From positions 1 to 64,000 of the forward strand of contig NZ_FNDY01000003.1 in NCBI RefSeq assembly GCF_900099895.1: 64,000 bases of DNA, read 5' to 3'. Below the pieces are notes generated by a model. The model searched no databases. It was not told where the DNA came from and saw nothing but the letters and a program-made list of their open reading frames with translations. The DNA comes from Paenibacillus naphthalenovorans. GTDB taxonomy: Bacteria > Bacillota > Bacilli > Paenibacillales > NBRC-103111. Below, piece by piece: positions 24,969-34,267 of this stretch. Numbering within the stretch: the first letter of the stretch is position 1; the number at the start of each line of letters is the position of its first letter. The position numbers and the translations under genes are program-made.

Positions 24969-25943
24969 GTGAAAATAGTCAGAAGAGAGAGCGGAACGGC
25001 GGCAAAATGGTTGTCGGAGGATAAGCTGCGCACCGGGCTTCAGGCGCTTCGCTATCGGACTTTAGGCACGGAGATCGACAAGGGGCTGCTCTTCAAAGCG
25101 ACGGTATACATTATTCTGATCAATGTCGCTTTTATTTACATCAAGCCGATTCTGTATATGATGACGACGATGGTCAAGGATGCGAAAAACATTCTCGACC
25201 CTTCGGTTATCTGGGTTCCACGATCGATATTTTTGGGCCATCTGAAGGAAGCGAGCGAAATGCTCAGTTACGGTAGCAGCTTCCTTATCAGCCTGTCGCT
25301 TGCGTCTTCGGTGGCCGTACTGCAGGTATTTTCCTGCGCCGTAGCGGGTTATGCCTTCGCAAGACTCGATTTTCCGTTGAAAAAGCTGTGGGAAGCGCTG
25401 CTGCTGTTTACCTTTATCATGCCGCCGCAAGTTACGATTTTGCCGTCGATCATGCTCTTCAAGGAGTTTGGCTGGCTCAACACCTTTTTGCCTATGGTCG
25501 TTCCGGCTTTATTCGGGCACGGACTGAAGGGGGCGATGTTCGTCATTATTTATCGAGCCTTTTATTCCACGCTGCCCAAGGAGCTTGACGAGGCTGCGCG
25601 AATCGACGGGGCAGGACCCTTCCGCATGTTTTTCCGCGTGATGTTTCCAATTTCCAGGTCGGCGACGGTCGTCGTCATGTTGTTCTCGTTTGTATGGAAC
25701 TGGAACGATTTTTATTTCCCGTCGCTCTTTATGTTCACCGCCGAGAATGTGCCTCTGTCGATTACGTTGGCGCGTATGGCCGGGGAAATGGCCGTCGCGG
25801 AGGGAGCGGGAGAAATTACCGTTTATGCCGAGGCGATCAAGATGGCCGCTTCTTTCCTGATTATTATGCCGCTGCTGGTCGTCTATCTGTTTGCACAGCG
25901 CTGGTTCATCGAAGGCGTGGAACGTACGGGGTTGGTGGAGTGA
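24969..25943 (+). CDS. Sugar ABC transporter permease (MalG type), GTG start
   Basis: A 324-residue permease with coupling loop DEAARIDGAGPFRMFFRVMF and ending RWFIEGVERTGLVE. It has about 40 extra N-terminal cytosolic residues compared with usual MalG-type subunits. GTG start behind GAGGAGGTGAAGG. Twenty-two bases separate it from the monooxygenase that follows. Confidence 0.85.
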   Translation: MKIVRRESGTAAKWLSEDKLRTGLQALRYRTLGTEIDKGLLFKATVYIILINVAFIYIKPILYMMTTMVKDAKNILDPSVIWVPRSIFLGHLKEASEMLSYGSSFLISLSLASSVAVLQVFSCAVAGYAFARLDFPLKKLWEALLLFTFIMPPQVTILPSIMLFKEFGWLNTFLPMVVPALFGHGLKGAMFVIIYRAFYSTLPKELDEAARIDGAGPFRMFFRVMFPISRSATVVVMLFSFVWNWNDFYFPSLFMFTAENVPLSITLARMAGEMAVAEGAGEITVYAEAIKMAASFLIIMPLLVVYLFAQRWFIEGVERTGLVE

Positions 25944-25965
25944 GAATGGAAACGGGAGGAAAAGG

Positions 25966-27282
25966 ATGAAGAGTCAATCGGAACGAAAGCTCAACCTCAA
26001 TGCTTTTCTTGCGGCTTCGGGACATCATCAGGCGTCCTGGCGGCATCCAGATGCACATCCGGAGAAGGGCCTGGACATTAAGCATTATTTGAAGCTAGCC
26101 CGAATTGCCGAACGCGGCTTGCTGGATTCCGTCTTCCTGGCTGACGGGTATTGGGCTAACGCCGGAACGCTGGAGCCATTCACAATGCTGTCGGCGCTGG
26201 CGGCGGGGACGAAGCATATCGGCCTGATCGCAACAGTGGAAACAACCTATAACGAGCCGTTCCACGTTGCCAGAAAGTTTGCTTCCCTCGATCACATCAG
26301 CAAGGGCAGAGCGGGCTGGAACATCGTAACCGGCGCCGGTCCGGCGTCGGAGCAGTTCAGCAGGGAGCGCCATCCCGAGCACCATGAACGCTATGCATCG
26401 GCTGAGGAATTCGTCGAGATCGTCAAGCGTCTGTGGGACAGTTGGGAGGACGATGCAGTCCGCAACGATAAGCACGGCGGCGTACGGATCGACGAGAGCA
26501 AGGTCCATACGATCGATTATGTCGGCCAAAGGTATACCGTGAAGGGGCCGTTAAACATTGCGCGCCCGCCGCAAGGCTATCCGGTGCTTGTGCAGGCCGG
26601 CTCCTCCGAGACGGGCAAGGAATTCGCCGCCAAGGTGGCGGAGGCGATCTTCACCGCGCAGCAGACTTATGAGGAGGCGCAAGCCTTTTACCAGGATGTC
26701 AAAGGAAGGCTTGCGAAATATGGCCGTGTGCCCGGGCAGTTGAAAATTTTGCCGGGGTTGAGTCCGATTCTGGCCGATACGGAAGCAGAAGCCCGGGATA
26801 TTGAGCAGGAGCTGTTCGATCTGATTGACTTGGATCGGACCATCGATCAATTATCGTCCCGACTGGGTATCGACCTGACCGGTCACCCGCTTGATCAGCC
26901 GGTTTCGCTTGAAGGCGCCCTAACAACCGGGCAGGTCAACGGAATGAAAAGCCGTCACCAGTTGATTCTGGATTTGGTTGAGCGGGAGAGACCGACGCTC
27001 AGGCAGTTGATTCATCGACTGGCAGGGGCAAGAGGACATTTCACCTTCACGGGAACGCCGCTCCAGTTGGCGGATTTGATAGAGCGCTGGTTCCGGAACG
27101 GGGCGGCGGACGGCTTCAATGTGATGCCGCAGCTTTATCCCGGCGGACTGGAGCGGTTCGTCGATAAGGTCATTCCCGAATTGCAAAATCGTGGATTGTT
27201 TCGTACAGCTTATGAAGGAACGACGCTAAGAGACCATTTGGGACTGGCGCGTCCCGAAAATACAAGGCATGTCCATAAATAA
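25966..27282 (+). CDS. Luciferase-like monooxygenase (NtaA/SnaA/DszA family)
   Basis: A 438-residue flavin-dependent monooxygenase. Landmarks: HHQASWRHPDAHP, AERGLLDSVFLADGYW, GWNIVTG, DSWEDDAV, PRPPQGYP (here ARPPQGYP), LVQAGSSETGKEFAAKVAEA, and the C-terminal GLFRTAYEGTTLRDHLGLA. I chose the ATG at 25966 behind GGGAGG; an upstream frame overlaps the permease. Being directly downstream of the permeases suggests that it acts on the imported compound. It is very like 30129, with which it shares the QLILDL and RGHFTFTGTPLQLAD blocks. Substrate unknown. Confidence 0.85.
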   Translation: MKSQSERKLNLNAFLAASGHHQASWRHPDAHPEKGLDIKHYLKLARIAERGLLDSVFLADGYWANAGTLEPFTMLSALAAGTKHIGLIATVETTYNEPFHVARKFASLDHISKGRAGWNIVTGAGPASEQFSRERHPEHHERYASAEEFVEIVKRLWDSWEDDAVRNDKHGGVRIDESKVHTIDYVGQRYTVKGPLNIARPPQGYPVLVQAGSSETGKEFAAKVAEAIFTAQQTYEEAQAFYQDVKGRLAKYGRVPGQLKILPGLSPILADTEAEARDIEQELFDLIDLDRTIDQLSSRLGIDLTGHPLDQPVSLEGALTTGQVNGMKSRHQLILDLVERERPTLRQLIHRLAGARGHFTFTGTPLQLADLIERWFRNGAADGFNVMPQLYPGGLERFVDKVIPELQNRGLFRTAYEGTTLRDHLGLARPENTRHVHK

Positions 27283-27306
27283 AACGGAAAACGAGGTGTT
27301 TTTACA

Positions 27307-28623
27307 ATGAGCGAAACGAATCGTAAAGTTCATTTGAACGTCTTTTTACGGGCAACGGGTCATCATGCGGGGGCCTGGCGGCATCGCGATTCCCGCCCGG
27401 ATCTCGAGCTGGACATCGATTACTTGGCGAAGCTGGCGAGAATCGCCGAGAGGGGCCTGCTGGATTCCGTCTTTCTCGCTGACGGCTATGCGGGCGGAGG
27501 AAGCAAGCTGGAGCCGTTCACGCAGCTGTCCGCGCTCGCTGCCGTTACAGAACATATCGGTTTAATCGCAACGGTGGGAACGGTCTATAATGATCCGTTT
27601 CATGTTGCGAGACAATTTGCCTCTTTGGACTATATAAGCGGAGGCAGAGCCGGATGGAATATTGTCACGGGCGCCGGATCGGCGGCTCATAACTTCAGCA
27701 GGGAGAAGCATCCCGAGCATGCGGAGCGGTATGAAACCGGCGAGGAGTTTGTGGAGGTAGTGAAGCAGCTGTGGGATAGTTGGGAGGACGACGCCCTTCT
27801 GTTCGATAAAGAAGGAGGCAGGCTGGTCGATCCGAATAAAGTGCACGAGATTCATTTCAAGGGGCATACCTATTCCGTGAAGGGACCGCTTAACATTCCT
27901 CGTCCGCCGCAGGGCTATCCGGTGCTTGTGCAGGCTGGCTCCTCGGAGCAGGGCAAGGAGCTGGCGGCCAAGACGGCGGAGGTCATCTTCACGGCCCAGC
28001 AGACGTTCGATGCGGGGCGGGAGTTTTACAGCGATGTGAAATCCCGGCTGGCCAAGTACGGCAGAACGGCCGATGAGCTCGTTATATTGCCGGGGCTTGC
28101 GCCGATCGTGGCGGATACGGAAGCGGAGGCGCGCGATATCGAAGCGGAGCTGCATGCCCTGGTCGATACGAAGGAAGCGCTCAGGAGCTTGTCGGAGCGT
28201 TTTACGGTAGACCTGAACGATTACGATCTGGATGCGCCGGTGCCGCTCGATAAGGCAAAGCCGGCAGAAGAGTTCAACGGCATCCGAAGCCGCCAGGAGG
28301 TCATCATCGACGCAGCCCGGCGCGAAAACTTCACGATACGCCAGCTGCTGTATCGCAGCAACGGCGGGCACGGTCATATTACCTTTACGGGCTCGGTGCT
28401 CCAAACGGCGGACCTGATTGAAAAGTGGTTCAGAAATCATGCTGCGGATGGCTTTAACGTCCTGCCGCAATTGTTTCCTACGGGACTGGAAACGTTCGTC
28501 GACAAAGTGATTCCCGAGCTGCAGAACCGCGGTCTGTTCCGCACCGAGTACGAGGGCACGACGCTGCGTGAAAGCCTCGGGCTGAAACGCCGGGCGAATA
28601 CGCGCCATCTTCAAAATATTTAA
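27307..28623 (+). CDS. Luciferase-like monooxygenase (NtaA/SnaA/DszA family)
   Basis: A 438-residue paralogue of its upstream neighbour. It shows HHAGAWRHRDSRP, VGTVYNDPFHVARQFASLDY, GWNIVTGAGSAAHNFSREKH and LVQAGSSEQGKELAAKTAEV. In its C-terminal third it groups with the gene at 35160 (SRQEVIIDAARRENFTIRQL; HGHITFTGSVLQTADLIE) rather than with 25966 or 30129, so two subfamilies alternate in this cluster. RBS GAGGTG, 24 bases after the previous gene. Confidence 0.85.
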   Translation: MSETNRKVHLNVFLRATGHHAGAWRHRDSRPDLELDIDYLAKLARIAERGLLDSVFLADGYAGGGSKLEPFTQLSALAAVTEHIGLIATVGTVYNDPFHVARQFASLDYISGGRAGWNIVTGAGSAAHNFSREKHPEHAERYETGEEFVEVVKQLWDSWEDDALLFDKEGGRLVDPNKVHEIHFKGHTYSVKGPLNIPRPPQGYPVLVQAGSSEQGKELAAKTAEVIFTAQQTFDAGREFYSDVKSRLAKYGRTADELVILPGLAPIVADTEAEARDIEAELHALVDTKEALRSLSERFTVDLNDYDLDAPVPLDKAKPAEEFNGIRSRQEVIIDAARRENFTIRQLLYRSNGGHGHITFTGSVLQTADLIEKWFRNHAADGFNVLPQLFPTGLETFVDKVIPELQNRGLFRTEYEGTTLRESLGLKRRANTRHLQNI

Positions 28624-28726
28624 CGGCGGAACAAAGGGCTGCAGGATGAAAAAGCAGGCAGCCGCCACTACGCCTACGCCTGAAGAGGTACAGGATTCCA
28701 AATTGACAGGAATGAGAGGGAAGAGA

Positions 28727-30106
28727 ATGAAGAGAATGAAGAGAACAGGAACCATTTTTATCGTATTATTGATCTTAGCCATCGTTGCCGCATGCAATGG
28801 CGGAAACAAGGCCCCCGCAGATTCAGGCAGCGGAGGAGACGGCTCTGCCCAGGCAGACGGCGCTTCCTCGGGGGATTTTAAGAAGCTTGGGGAGAAACCC
28901 CTAACATTGAAATTCTATAGTACGGGAGCCACCTTCACGGACGTGGAATTTGAAGTCATGATTGCAGGGCCGATTCGGGCCAAATATCCGAATGTCACGA
29001 TCGAGCGCATTACGCCGGCGGCAACGACTACGCCGGAGGAGGTACTGTCCACCCATGTGCCGGATATCATATTCGGCAGCGTACAGCAGCGGGTTATCCG
29101 TACGGGGGCTTATCAGGATCTGCGCGAGCTGATCAAGAAGCATAACTTCGATGAGCGCCGGCTAAAGCCGATCGGCTACAACTATATCAAAGAAATAACG
29201 AAAGGGAAGGGAGATGCGGTTCTGGCGCTTCCTTTCAATATCAATCAGCACGTGATGTACTATAACAAGGACATCTTCGACAAGTTTGGAGTGCCTTATC
29301 CGACGGAGAAGCAGCTGACATGGGATGAAGCCGTCGAGCTGGGGACGAAGCTGACGCGAACGGAAAACGGCGTGCATTACATCGGTCTTGTCGTCGATAA
29401 CCTGACCGGCTTGGCCAAATCGTTAAGGCTGCCGTATCTCGATCGCCAGACGGGTCAAGCTGCGCTCGATACGCCGGATTGGCTGCGCGTATTCGAACTG
29501 CAGAAGAGAATATTTGAAATTCCGGGGTATGTCACGCCGGAAGGCACGTGGAACTGGACGCGCGACCATTTTATGAAGGATCAGAATATCGCGATACGCG
29601 TATCCTGGCTTGCCAATATGGTCGGACCGCTGGAAGAGCTGCGCCAGCAGGGCGTTGAATTTAACTGGGACATTGCGCCGGCTCCCAATTTCAGCGATCA
29701 GTTGGGCAAGACAAGGGAAGCGCAAATTCACGCCATAGCGATTAACAGCCAAAGTCAGCACAAGGATGAAGCCTTCCAGGTCATCGCCGAAATCTTGTCG
29801 GATGAAGGGCAGCGCATCATTGCGAAGAACGGGCGCGTGCCTGCCATTATCAATCCTGAGCTAGAAAAAGATTACGGAGCGGATATTCCTGTGCTGCAAG
29901 GAAAAACGGTGCAAAACGTCTTTGTCGGCGAGCCGCTTCAGGAGCATTATATTCACCCTTACGAATCGGAAATCAGCAAAAGGCTCCTCGAGGCGGCGGA
30001 AGATCTGGCCGTCAAGGGCCTCGATGTGAACTCGGCGATTCGCAAAGCGACGGAAGCCATCAACAAGGATGTCGAAACGTTAAAAACAACAATTGGACAA
30101 TATTAA
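28727..30106 (+). CDS. Sugar-type ABC substrate-binding lipoprotein
   Basis: A 459-residue family 1 extracellular binding protein. The signal peptide (MKRMKRTGTIFIVLLILAIV) ends at the lipobox cysteine in VAACNGG. The mature part carries GEKPLTLKFYSTGATFTDVE, VPDIIFGSVQQRVIR and AKNGRVPAIINPELEKDYGA. I prefer the ATG at 28727 behind AGAGGG; earlier in-frame ATGs at 28646 and 28712 would put charged residues before the signal. The similar protein at 31493 and the pseudogene at 9577 show repeated duplication. It probably feeds one of the permease pairs. Confidence 0.85.
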   Translation: MKRMKRTGTIFIVLLILAIVAACNGGNKAPADSGSGGDGSAQADGASSGDFKKLGEKPLTLKFYSTGATFTDVEFEVMIAGPIRAKYPNVTIERITPAATTTPEEVLSTHVPDIIFGSVQQRVIRTGAYQDLRELIKKHNFDERRLKPIGYNYIKEITKGKGDAVLALPFNINQHVMYYNKDIFDKFGVPYPTEKQLTWDEAVELGTKLTRTENGVHYIGLVVDNLTGLAKSLRLPYLDRQTGQAALDTPDWLRVFELQKRIFEIPGYVTPEGTWNWTRDHFMKDQNIAIRVSWLANMVGPLEELRQQGVEFNWDIAPAPNFSDQLGKTREAQIHAIAINSQSQHKDEAFQVIAEILSDEGQRIIAKNGRVPAIINPELEKDYGADIPVLQGKTVQNVFVGEPLQEHYIHPYESEISKRLLEAAEDLAVKGLDVNSAIRKATEAINKDVETLKTTIGQY

Positions 30107-30128
30107 TGATTCAAGGGAGTGAAACCGT

Positions 30129-31451
30129 ATGAGCCAAAAGCACCGTCAACTGCATTTGAACGCCTTCTTGTACGGGACCGGCCACCATGAGGCTTCATGG
30201 CGGCTTCCCGAAGCCCGACCGGAGCTGAATCTGGACTTTAACCATGTGCTGCAAATTGTGCATACGGCCGAGCGGGGCTTAATGGATTCCGTCTTTCTTG
30301 CGGACGGGTACACAGGCCGCTCCAACAAGCTGGAACCGTTCACGGAACTGGCTGCGCTGGCCAGCCGGACGAAGCATATCGGCTTGATCGCCACTGTGGG
30401 AACGACCTATAACGAGCCGTTCCATGTTGCCCGCAAATTCGCTTCGCTGGATCATATCAGCAAAGGACGGGCGGGCTGGAACATTGTGACGGGATCCGCA
30501 TCGGCCGCACACAACTTCGGCAGAGAGGAGCATCCCGAGCATTCACTCCGCTACGAGGAGGCCGATGAGTTCGTGGAGGTCGTGAAGAAGCTGTGGGACA
30601 GTTGGGAGGACGATGCGGTTATCAACGACAAAGCCTCCGGCGTACGCATCGTGCAGGACAAAGTCCATACGATCGATCACAGCGGGAAATATTATCGGGT
30701 CAAAGGTCCGCTTAACATCGCTCGCCCGCCGCAGGGCTACCCTGTGCTGGTGCAGGCGGGCTCGTCTGAGAGCGGCAAGGAATTCGCAGCCAAGGTTGCG
30801 GAGGTTATATTTACCGCCCACCAAAGCATTGAGAGCGCGCAGGAGTTCTACAAGGACGTGAAATCGAGGCTGCCGAAATACGGCAGAACCCCCGAGCAGC
30901 TTAAAATATTGCCGGGCATCAGCCCGATTCTGGCGGAAACGGCGGAAGAGGCGAAAGAAATTGAAAATCGGCTGTTCGATTACGTCAACAAGGATGAAGC
31001 TGTAAGACGGCTATCGGAGCGGCTTGGTTTCGACCTGTCCAATCAACCGTTGGACGAGCCGCTTTCGCTTGAAGGCGTGCGCGAAACCGGGGAGGTTAAC
31101 GGCAACAAGAGCCGCCATCAGCTCATTCTCGACCTGATCCGCAACGAGAATCTGACGTTGAAGCAGCTTATTAACCGATTGGCCGGCGCGAGAGGACATT
31201 TTACCTTTACCGGGACTCCGCTTCAACTGGCCGATGTCATCGAGACTTGGTTTTTAAACGGCGCAGCGGACGGCTTCAATGTGATGCCGCAAATCTATCC
31301 GGCCGGGTTGGACATTTTCGTGGACAAGGTTATCCCCGAATTGCAAAATCGCGGATTGTTCCGAACGTCATACGAAGGCAGGACGCTCAGAGAAAACCTT
31401 GGGCTCTCCAGACCGGCCAATACACGTTTTTCGTTTAAGGCGGCACGGTAA
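30129..31451 (+). CDS. Luciferase-like monooxygenase (NtaA/SnaA/DszA family)
   Basis: A 440-residue enzyme close to 25966. It carries HHEASWRLPEARP, GLIATVGTTYNEPFHVARKF, GWNIVTGSASAAHNFGREEH, LVQAGSSESGKEFAAKVAEV and RGHFTFTGTPLQLADVIE. It stands between the two homologous binding lipoproteins, each module being monooxygenase plus binding protein. RBS AAGGGAG. Confidence 0.85.
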   Translation: MSQKHRQLHLNAFLYGTGHHEASWRLPEARPELNLDFNHVLQIVHTAERGLMDSVFLADGYTGRSNKLEPFTELAALASRTKHIGLIATVGTTYNEPFHVARKFASLDHISKGRAGWNIVTGSASAAHNFGREEHPEHSLRYEEADEFVEVVKKLWDSWEDDAVINDKASGVRIVQDKVHTIDHSGKYYRVKGPLNIARPPQGYPVLVQAGSSESGKEFAAKVAEVIFTAHQSIESAQEFYKDVKSRLPKYGRTPEQLKILPGISPILAETAEEAKEIENRLFDYVNKDEAVRRLSERLGFDLSNQPLDEPLSLEGVRETGEVNGNKSRHQLILDLIRNENLTLKQLINRLAGARGHFTFTGTPLQLADVIETWFLNGAADGFNVMPQIYPAGLDIFVDKVIPELQNRGLFRTSYEGRTLRENLGLSRPANTRFSFKAAR

Positions 31452-31492
31452 GCTCCCAACCAAGCATTTTGATTTAAGGAGAGAATGTAATC

Positions 31493-32863
31493 ATGAAGAA
31501 GCTCACACTGGGCATGACGGTGCTATTGCTGCTGGCTATATTGACGGCATGCACAAGCAGCGGAAAAAACGAAGGCCAATCGTCAAATTCGGCCGGGACG
31601 GATTCTCCTGCCAAAGCGGAGGCGGAGTTCAAAAAGCTGGGAGACGAGCCGGTTACGTTAACGTTTTTTAGTACAAGCGGAACGTTTCCGGATGTCGAAT
31701 TTCAGACGCTGATCGCCGATCCCATCAAGAAGAAATACCCGAATGTAACGATTGAGCGCATTAAACCGGCCGCCTCCACCACGAACGAGGAAGTGTTATC
31801 CACGCATGTGCCGGACATTATCTATTCTTCTTCATCGTCGCATCAGAGAATTATCCGCACGGGCGCCTATGAGGACTTGCGGGAACTGATCAAACGCCAT
31901 AACTTTGACGTGAGCCGCATCAAGCCGATTCTATGGGATTATATCAAGGATATCACAAAGGATACGGGCGGCGAGATTTATGCGATTCCGTTCAATGCCA
32001 ATCAGCACGTATTGTATTACAACAAAGACATATTTGATAAATTCGGCATCGAGTATCCGACCGACAAACAGTTGACATGGGATCAAGTGCTGGACATTGC
32101 GGCGAAGCTGACCCGAACCGAAAACGGAATTCATTATATCGGATTGTCGGTAGACAATTTGACAGGGTTGGCGAAGGGGCTCGGCCTTCCTTATGTGGAC
32201 CGCAAGACGGGCAAGGCTGCGCTGGATACGCCGGAATGGCGGCGTATATTCGAGCTTAACAAGCGTATTTTTGAAATTCCGGGTTATGTGACGCCGGACG
32301 GTACGTGGAACTGGGGGCGCGACCAGTTCATGAAGGACCAGGTGATTGCCATGCGGGTTACCTGGCTTGCCAATATGGTCGGTCCATTGGAGGAGCTGCG
32401 CCAGCAGGGCGTTGAATTCAATTGGGACATCGCTCCTGCCCCGAACTTTGAGGACCAACTGGGCAAGACGAGAGAAGCGCAAATCCATTCGCTGTCGGTT
32501 AACAGCCAAAGCAAGCATAAGGACGAGGCGTTCCAGATTATCGCCGAAATCCTGTCCGACGAGGGACAGCGTATATTGTCCAGAAACGGCCGTGTGCCGG
32601 CAATCATTAATCCAGAGCTGGAAAAGGAGTATGGACTGGACATTCCGGTTCTGCAGGGCAAATCGGTGCAGAACGTATTTATCGGCGAACCGTTGCAGGA
32701 GCATTATATCCATCCGTATGAGCTGGAAATTACGCCAAGGCTTACGGAGGCCGCCGAGGATCTGGCCGTTAACGGGCTGGACGTAAACTCCGCGATCCGC
32801 AAGGCGACCGATGCGATCAACAAGGACGTGGAGACGCTGAAAACGACCCTTGGCACGCCGTAA
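31493..32863 (+). CDS. Sugar-type ABC substrate-binding lipoprotein (paralogue)
   Basis: A 456-residue paralogue of the protein at 28727. Lipobox ILTACTSS (Cys about residue 20), then a serine-rich linker and the domain beginning GDEPVTLTFFSTSGTFPDVE. Long stretches are identical to the paralogue, for example MVGPLEELRQQGVEFNWDIA. Differences cluster in the N-terminal third and near residues 100-115 (a two- to three-residue insertion, IIYSSSSSHQRIIR), so ligand preference may differ. RBS AAGGAGAG. Confidence 0.85.
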   Translation: MKKLTLGMTVLLLLAILTACTSSGKNEGQSSNSAGTDSPAKAEAEFKKLGDEPVTLTFFSTSGTFPDVEFQTLIADPIKKKYPNVTIERIKPAASTTNEEVLSTHVPDIIYSSSSSHQRIIRTGAYEDLRELIKRHNFDVSRIKPILWDYIKDITKDTGGEIYAIPFNANQHVLYYNKDIFDKFGIEYPTDKQLTWDQVLDIAAKLTRTENGIHYIGLSVDNLTGLAKGLGLPYVDRKTGKAALDTPEWRRIFELNKRIFEIPGYVTPDGTWNWGRDQFMKDQVIAMRVTWLANMVGPLEELRQQGVEFNWDIAPAPNFEDQLGKTREAQIHSLSVNSQSKHKDEAFQIIAEILSDEGQRILSRNGRVPAIINPELEKEYGLDIPVLQGKSVQNVFIGEPLQEHYIHPYELEITPRLTEAAEDLAVNGLDVNSAIRKATDAINKDVETLKTTLGTP

Positions 32864-32875
32864 GCACGGTAAGTA

Positions 32876-32902
32876 AAGGAAAGACTTTAGAACCCTTTCC
32901 TT
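32876..32902. terminator. Bidirectional terminator-like hairpin between convergent genes
   Basis: AAGGAAAG (32876-32883) pairs with CTTTCCTT (32895-32902). It lies between the convergent genes and overlaps the last codons of the minus-strand flavoprotein. Confidence 0.35.
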
Positions 32903-34035
32903 GCGCTTTGCTCTCTAGTATGCGCCAAATAAGGAATGATGGTGCGGCACGCTTGGCGAAGACCGGCTATAAAGCCGAATGCGGGTCCATGGGTATGGCT
33001 CGCTAGAGATCCGACAAAGAACAGTCCGGGTACGCTGCTTTCGAAATGCTGGCTAAGAAGCGGGAACCGTCGGAACGGGCCGTCTTCTCTCCGAATCGCT
33101 GCAAGCAAACCGGATGGCAGGAAAGGGAGCAGGTCGAGGTCGATGCGATAGCCGGTTGCGCATATGACATGATCGACAATACGCGTATCGCCGCTGGAAA
33201 GCGTCAGTCGAACCTTGCCGTCCGGGCCGGCCTCGGCTTGTTCGATAGAAGCTCCTCCGGTAGCCGGAACTTTGCCTTCCACGTAGGGTTTTAGAAATAA
33301 GGCGACGGTTCCCTGGCGCGGAGTGTTCCACCGCTCTTGCTTTTGCTCCAGCGGAAGCCGGTAGAACTGTTCGGCGGATTCAATCAGCCTCAGGCCGGAC
33401 GCCGTGTTATCTTCCTCGGCGTAACGAACGGCATCCCTGCGGAACAGCAGTTCCGCTTCGCAGCCTGCGAGATGCAGCAGCGCCGCAGCCTCCCAGGCGC
33501 TCTGACCGCTGCCGATGACGGCGACCTTCTGCCCTTTGAAGCGGTTGAATTCGGTTTGGCCGAAGGTATGCGTACGGAGAGAAGGAGGCAATCCGGACAG
33601 TACATCCGGGATGTAGCTGAAGTGCTGCAGACCCGTAGCGACGATTGCATGCGCGCCGGTGAACCGGGTTCCCGATTCCGTTGTGACCGTGATGGCGGAA
33701 GCGGCATAGTCCAGCCGCACCACAAGCTCCGGAGTAAATTCGACGTTGGCATGACGCGCGAACCAGAAGGCATACTCCACGAAAGCCGGACGGGGGAAGG
33801 GCGATTCGAGCGGGGTTCCCGTCTCTGCGCAGAAGCGATCGATGGTCAGCGAATTCTCTTTGTCGGAGAAGCTGATATAACGCGGATTCGTGCGGATGAA
33901 CATGTTTTGCGGCATTTGATCCTTCTAGAACTGCATAGGCAGGCCAAGCAACACATAGGATAAGCCGCTCGCATTCGCATGAGCAGCGAGGGAGATCCCG
34001 TAGGGACCGGCCCCGATAATGATCAAGTCAATCAT
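32887..34035 (-). pseudogene. FAD/NAD(P)-dependent monooxygenase interrupted by an amber codon
   Basis: Read from the ATG at 34035 the frame encodes 382 codons of a flavoprotein monooxygenase: FAD site IIGAGPYGISLAAH at residues 6-19, NAD(P)H site VAVIGSGQSAWEAAALL near 150, and the C-terminal ATGYRIDLD motif. Codon 37 (33927-33925) is TAG, in the context LPMQF-stop-KDQMPQNMF; relatives have tryptophan there, so a single TGG to TAG change explains it. Translation could restart at an ATG three codons later, but that product would lack the FAD fold. RBS GGAGG lies before 34035. Probably a recent pseudogene, unless this is a sequencing error. Confidence 0.75.
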
Positions 34036-34127
34036 GTGGAAGCCTCCTGTTCATCAAGTTCGAAATGATACCCAAAATTATACTATATTTACTATTAACG
34101 ACAAGTTTTAATTTGATATTTTAATGA

Positions 34128-34156
34128 TTGACAGCTGAATTATTCCATGATAAATT
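34128..34156 (+). promoter_or_regulatory. Promoter of the nitroreductase gene
   Basis: TTGACA (34128-34133), 17-base spacer, TAAATT (34151-34156). The transcript starts near 34163 and meets a terminator at 34208-34243. Confidence 0.5.
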
Positions 34157-34198
34157 TTTTCATATTAAACAAATTGGAATAATTGGAAATTATTATCT

Positions 34199-34243
34199 AC
34201 CGGTCAACCGGAGACACCAGCCTCATGTGTCTCCGGTTTTTTT
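34199..34243 (+). terminator. Leader terminator with the CCGG-N4-CCGGAGA motif
   Basis: ACCGGTCAACCGGAGA begins at 34199. CCGGAGACAC (34208-34217) pairs with GTGTCTCCGG (34227-34236), followed by seven Ts, a strong intrinsic terminator 25 bases before the nitroreductase start. The CCGG at 34200-34203 can pair with the first CCGG of that stem instead. The same arrangement occurs twice on the minus strand at 11466-11500 and 11674-11720. Confidence 0.65.
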
Positions 34244-34267
34244 GACAAGAAATGGAGAGGGATCCTG

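Noticed and set aside
27562..28809. Minus-strand frame of 415 codons
   Set aside because: Antisense to a confident monooxygenase gene and the next lipoprotein start; a by-product of GC-rich codon use.
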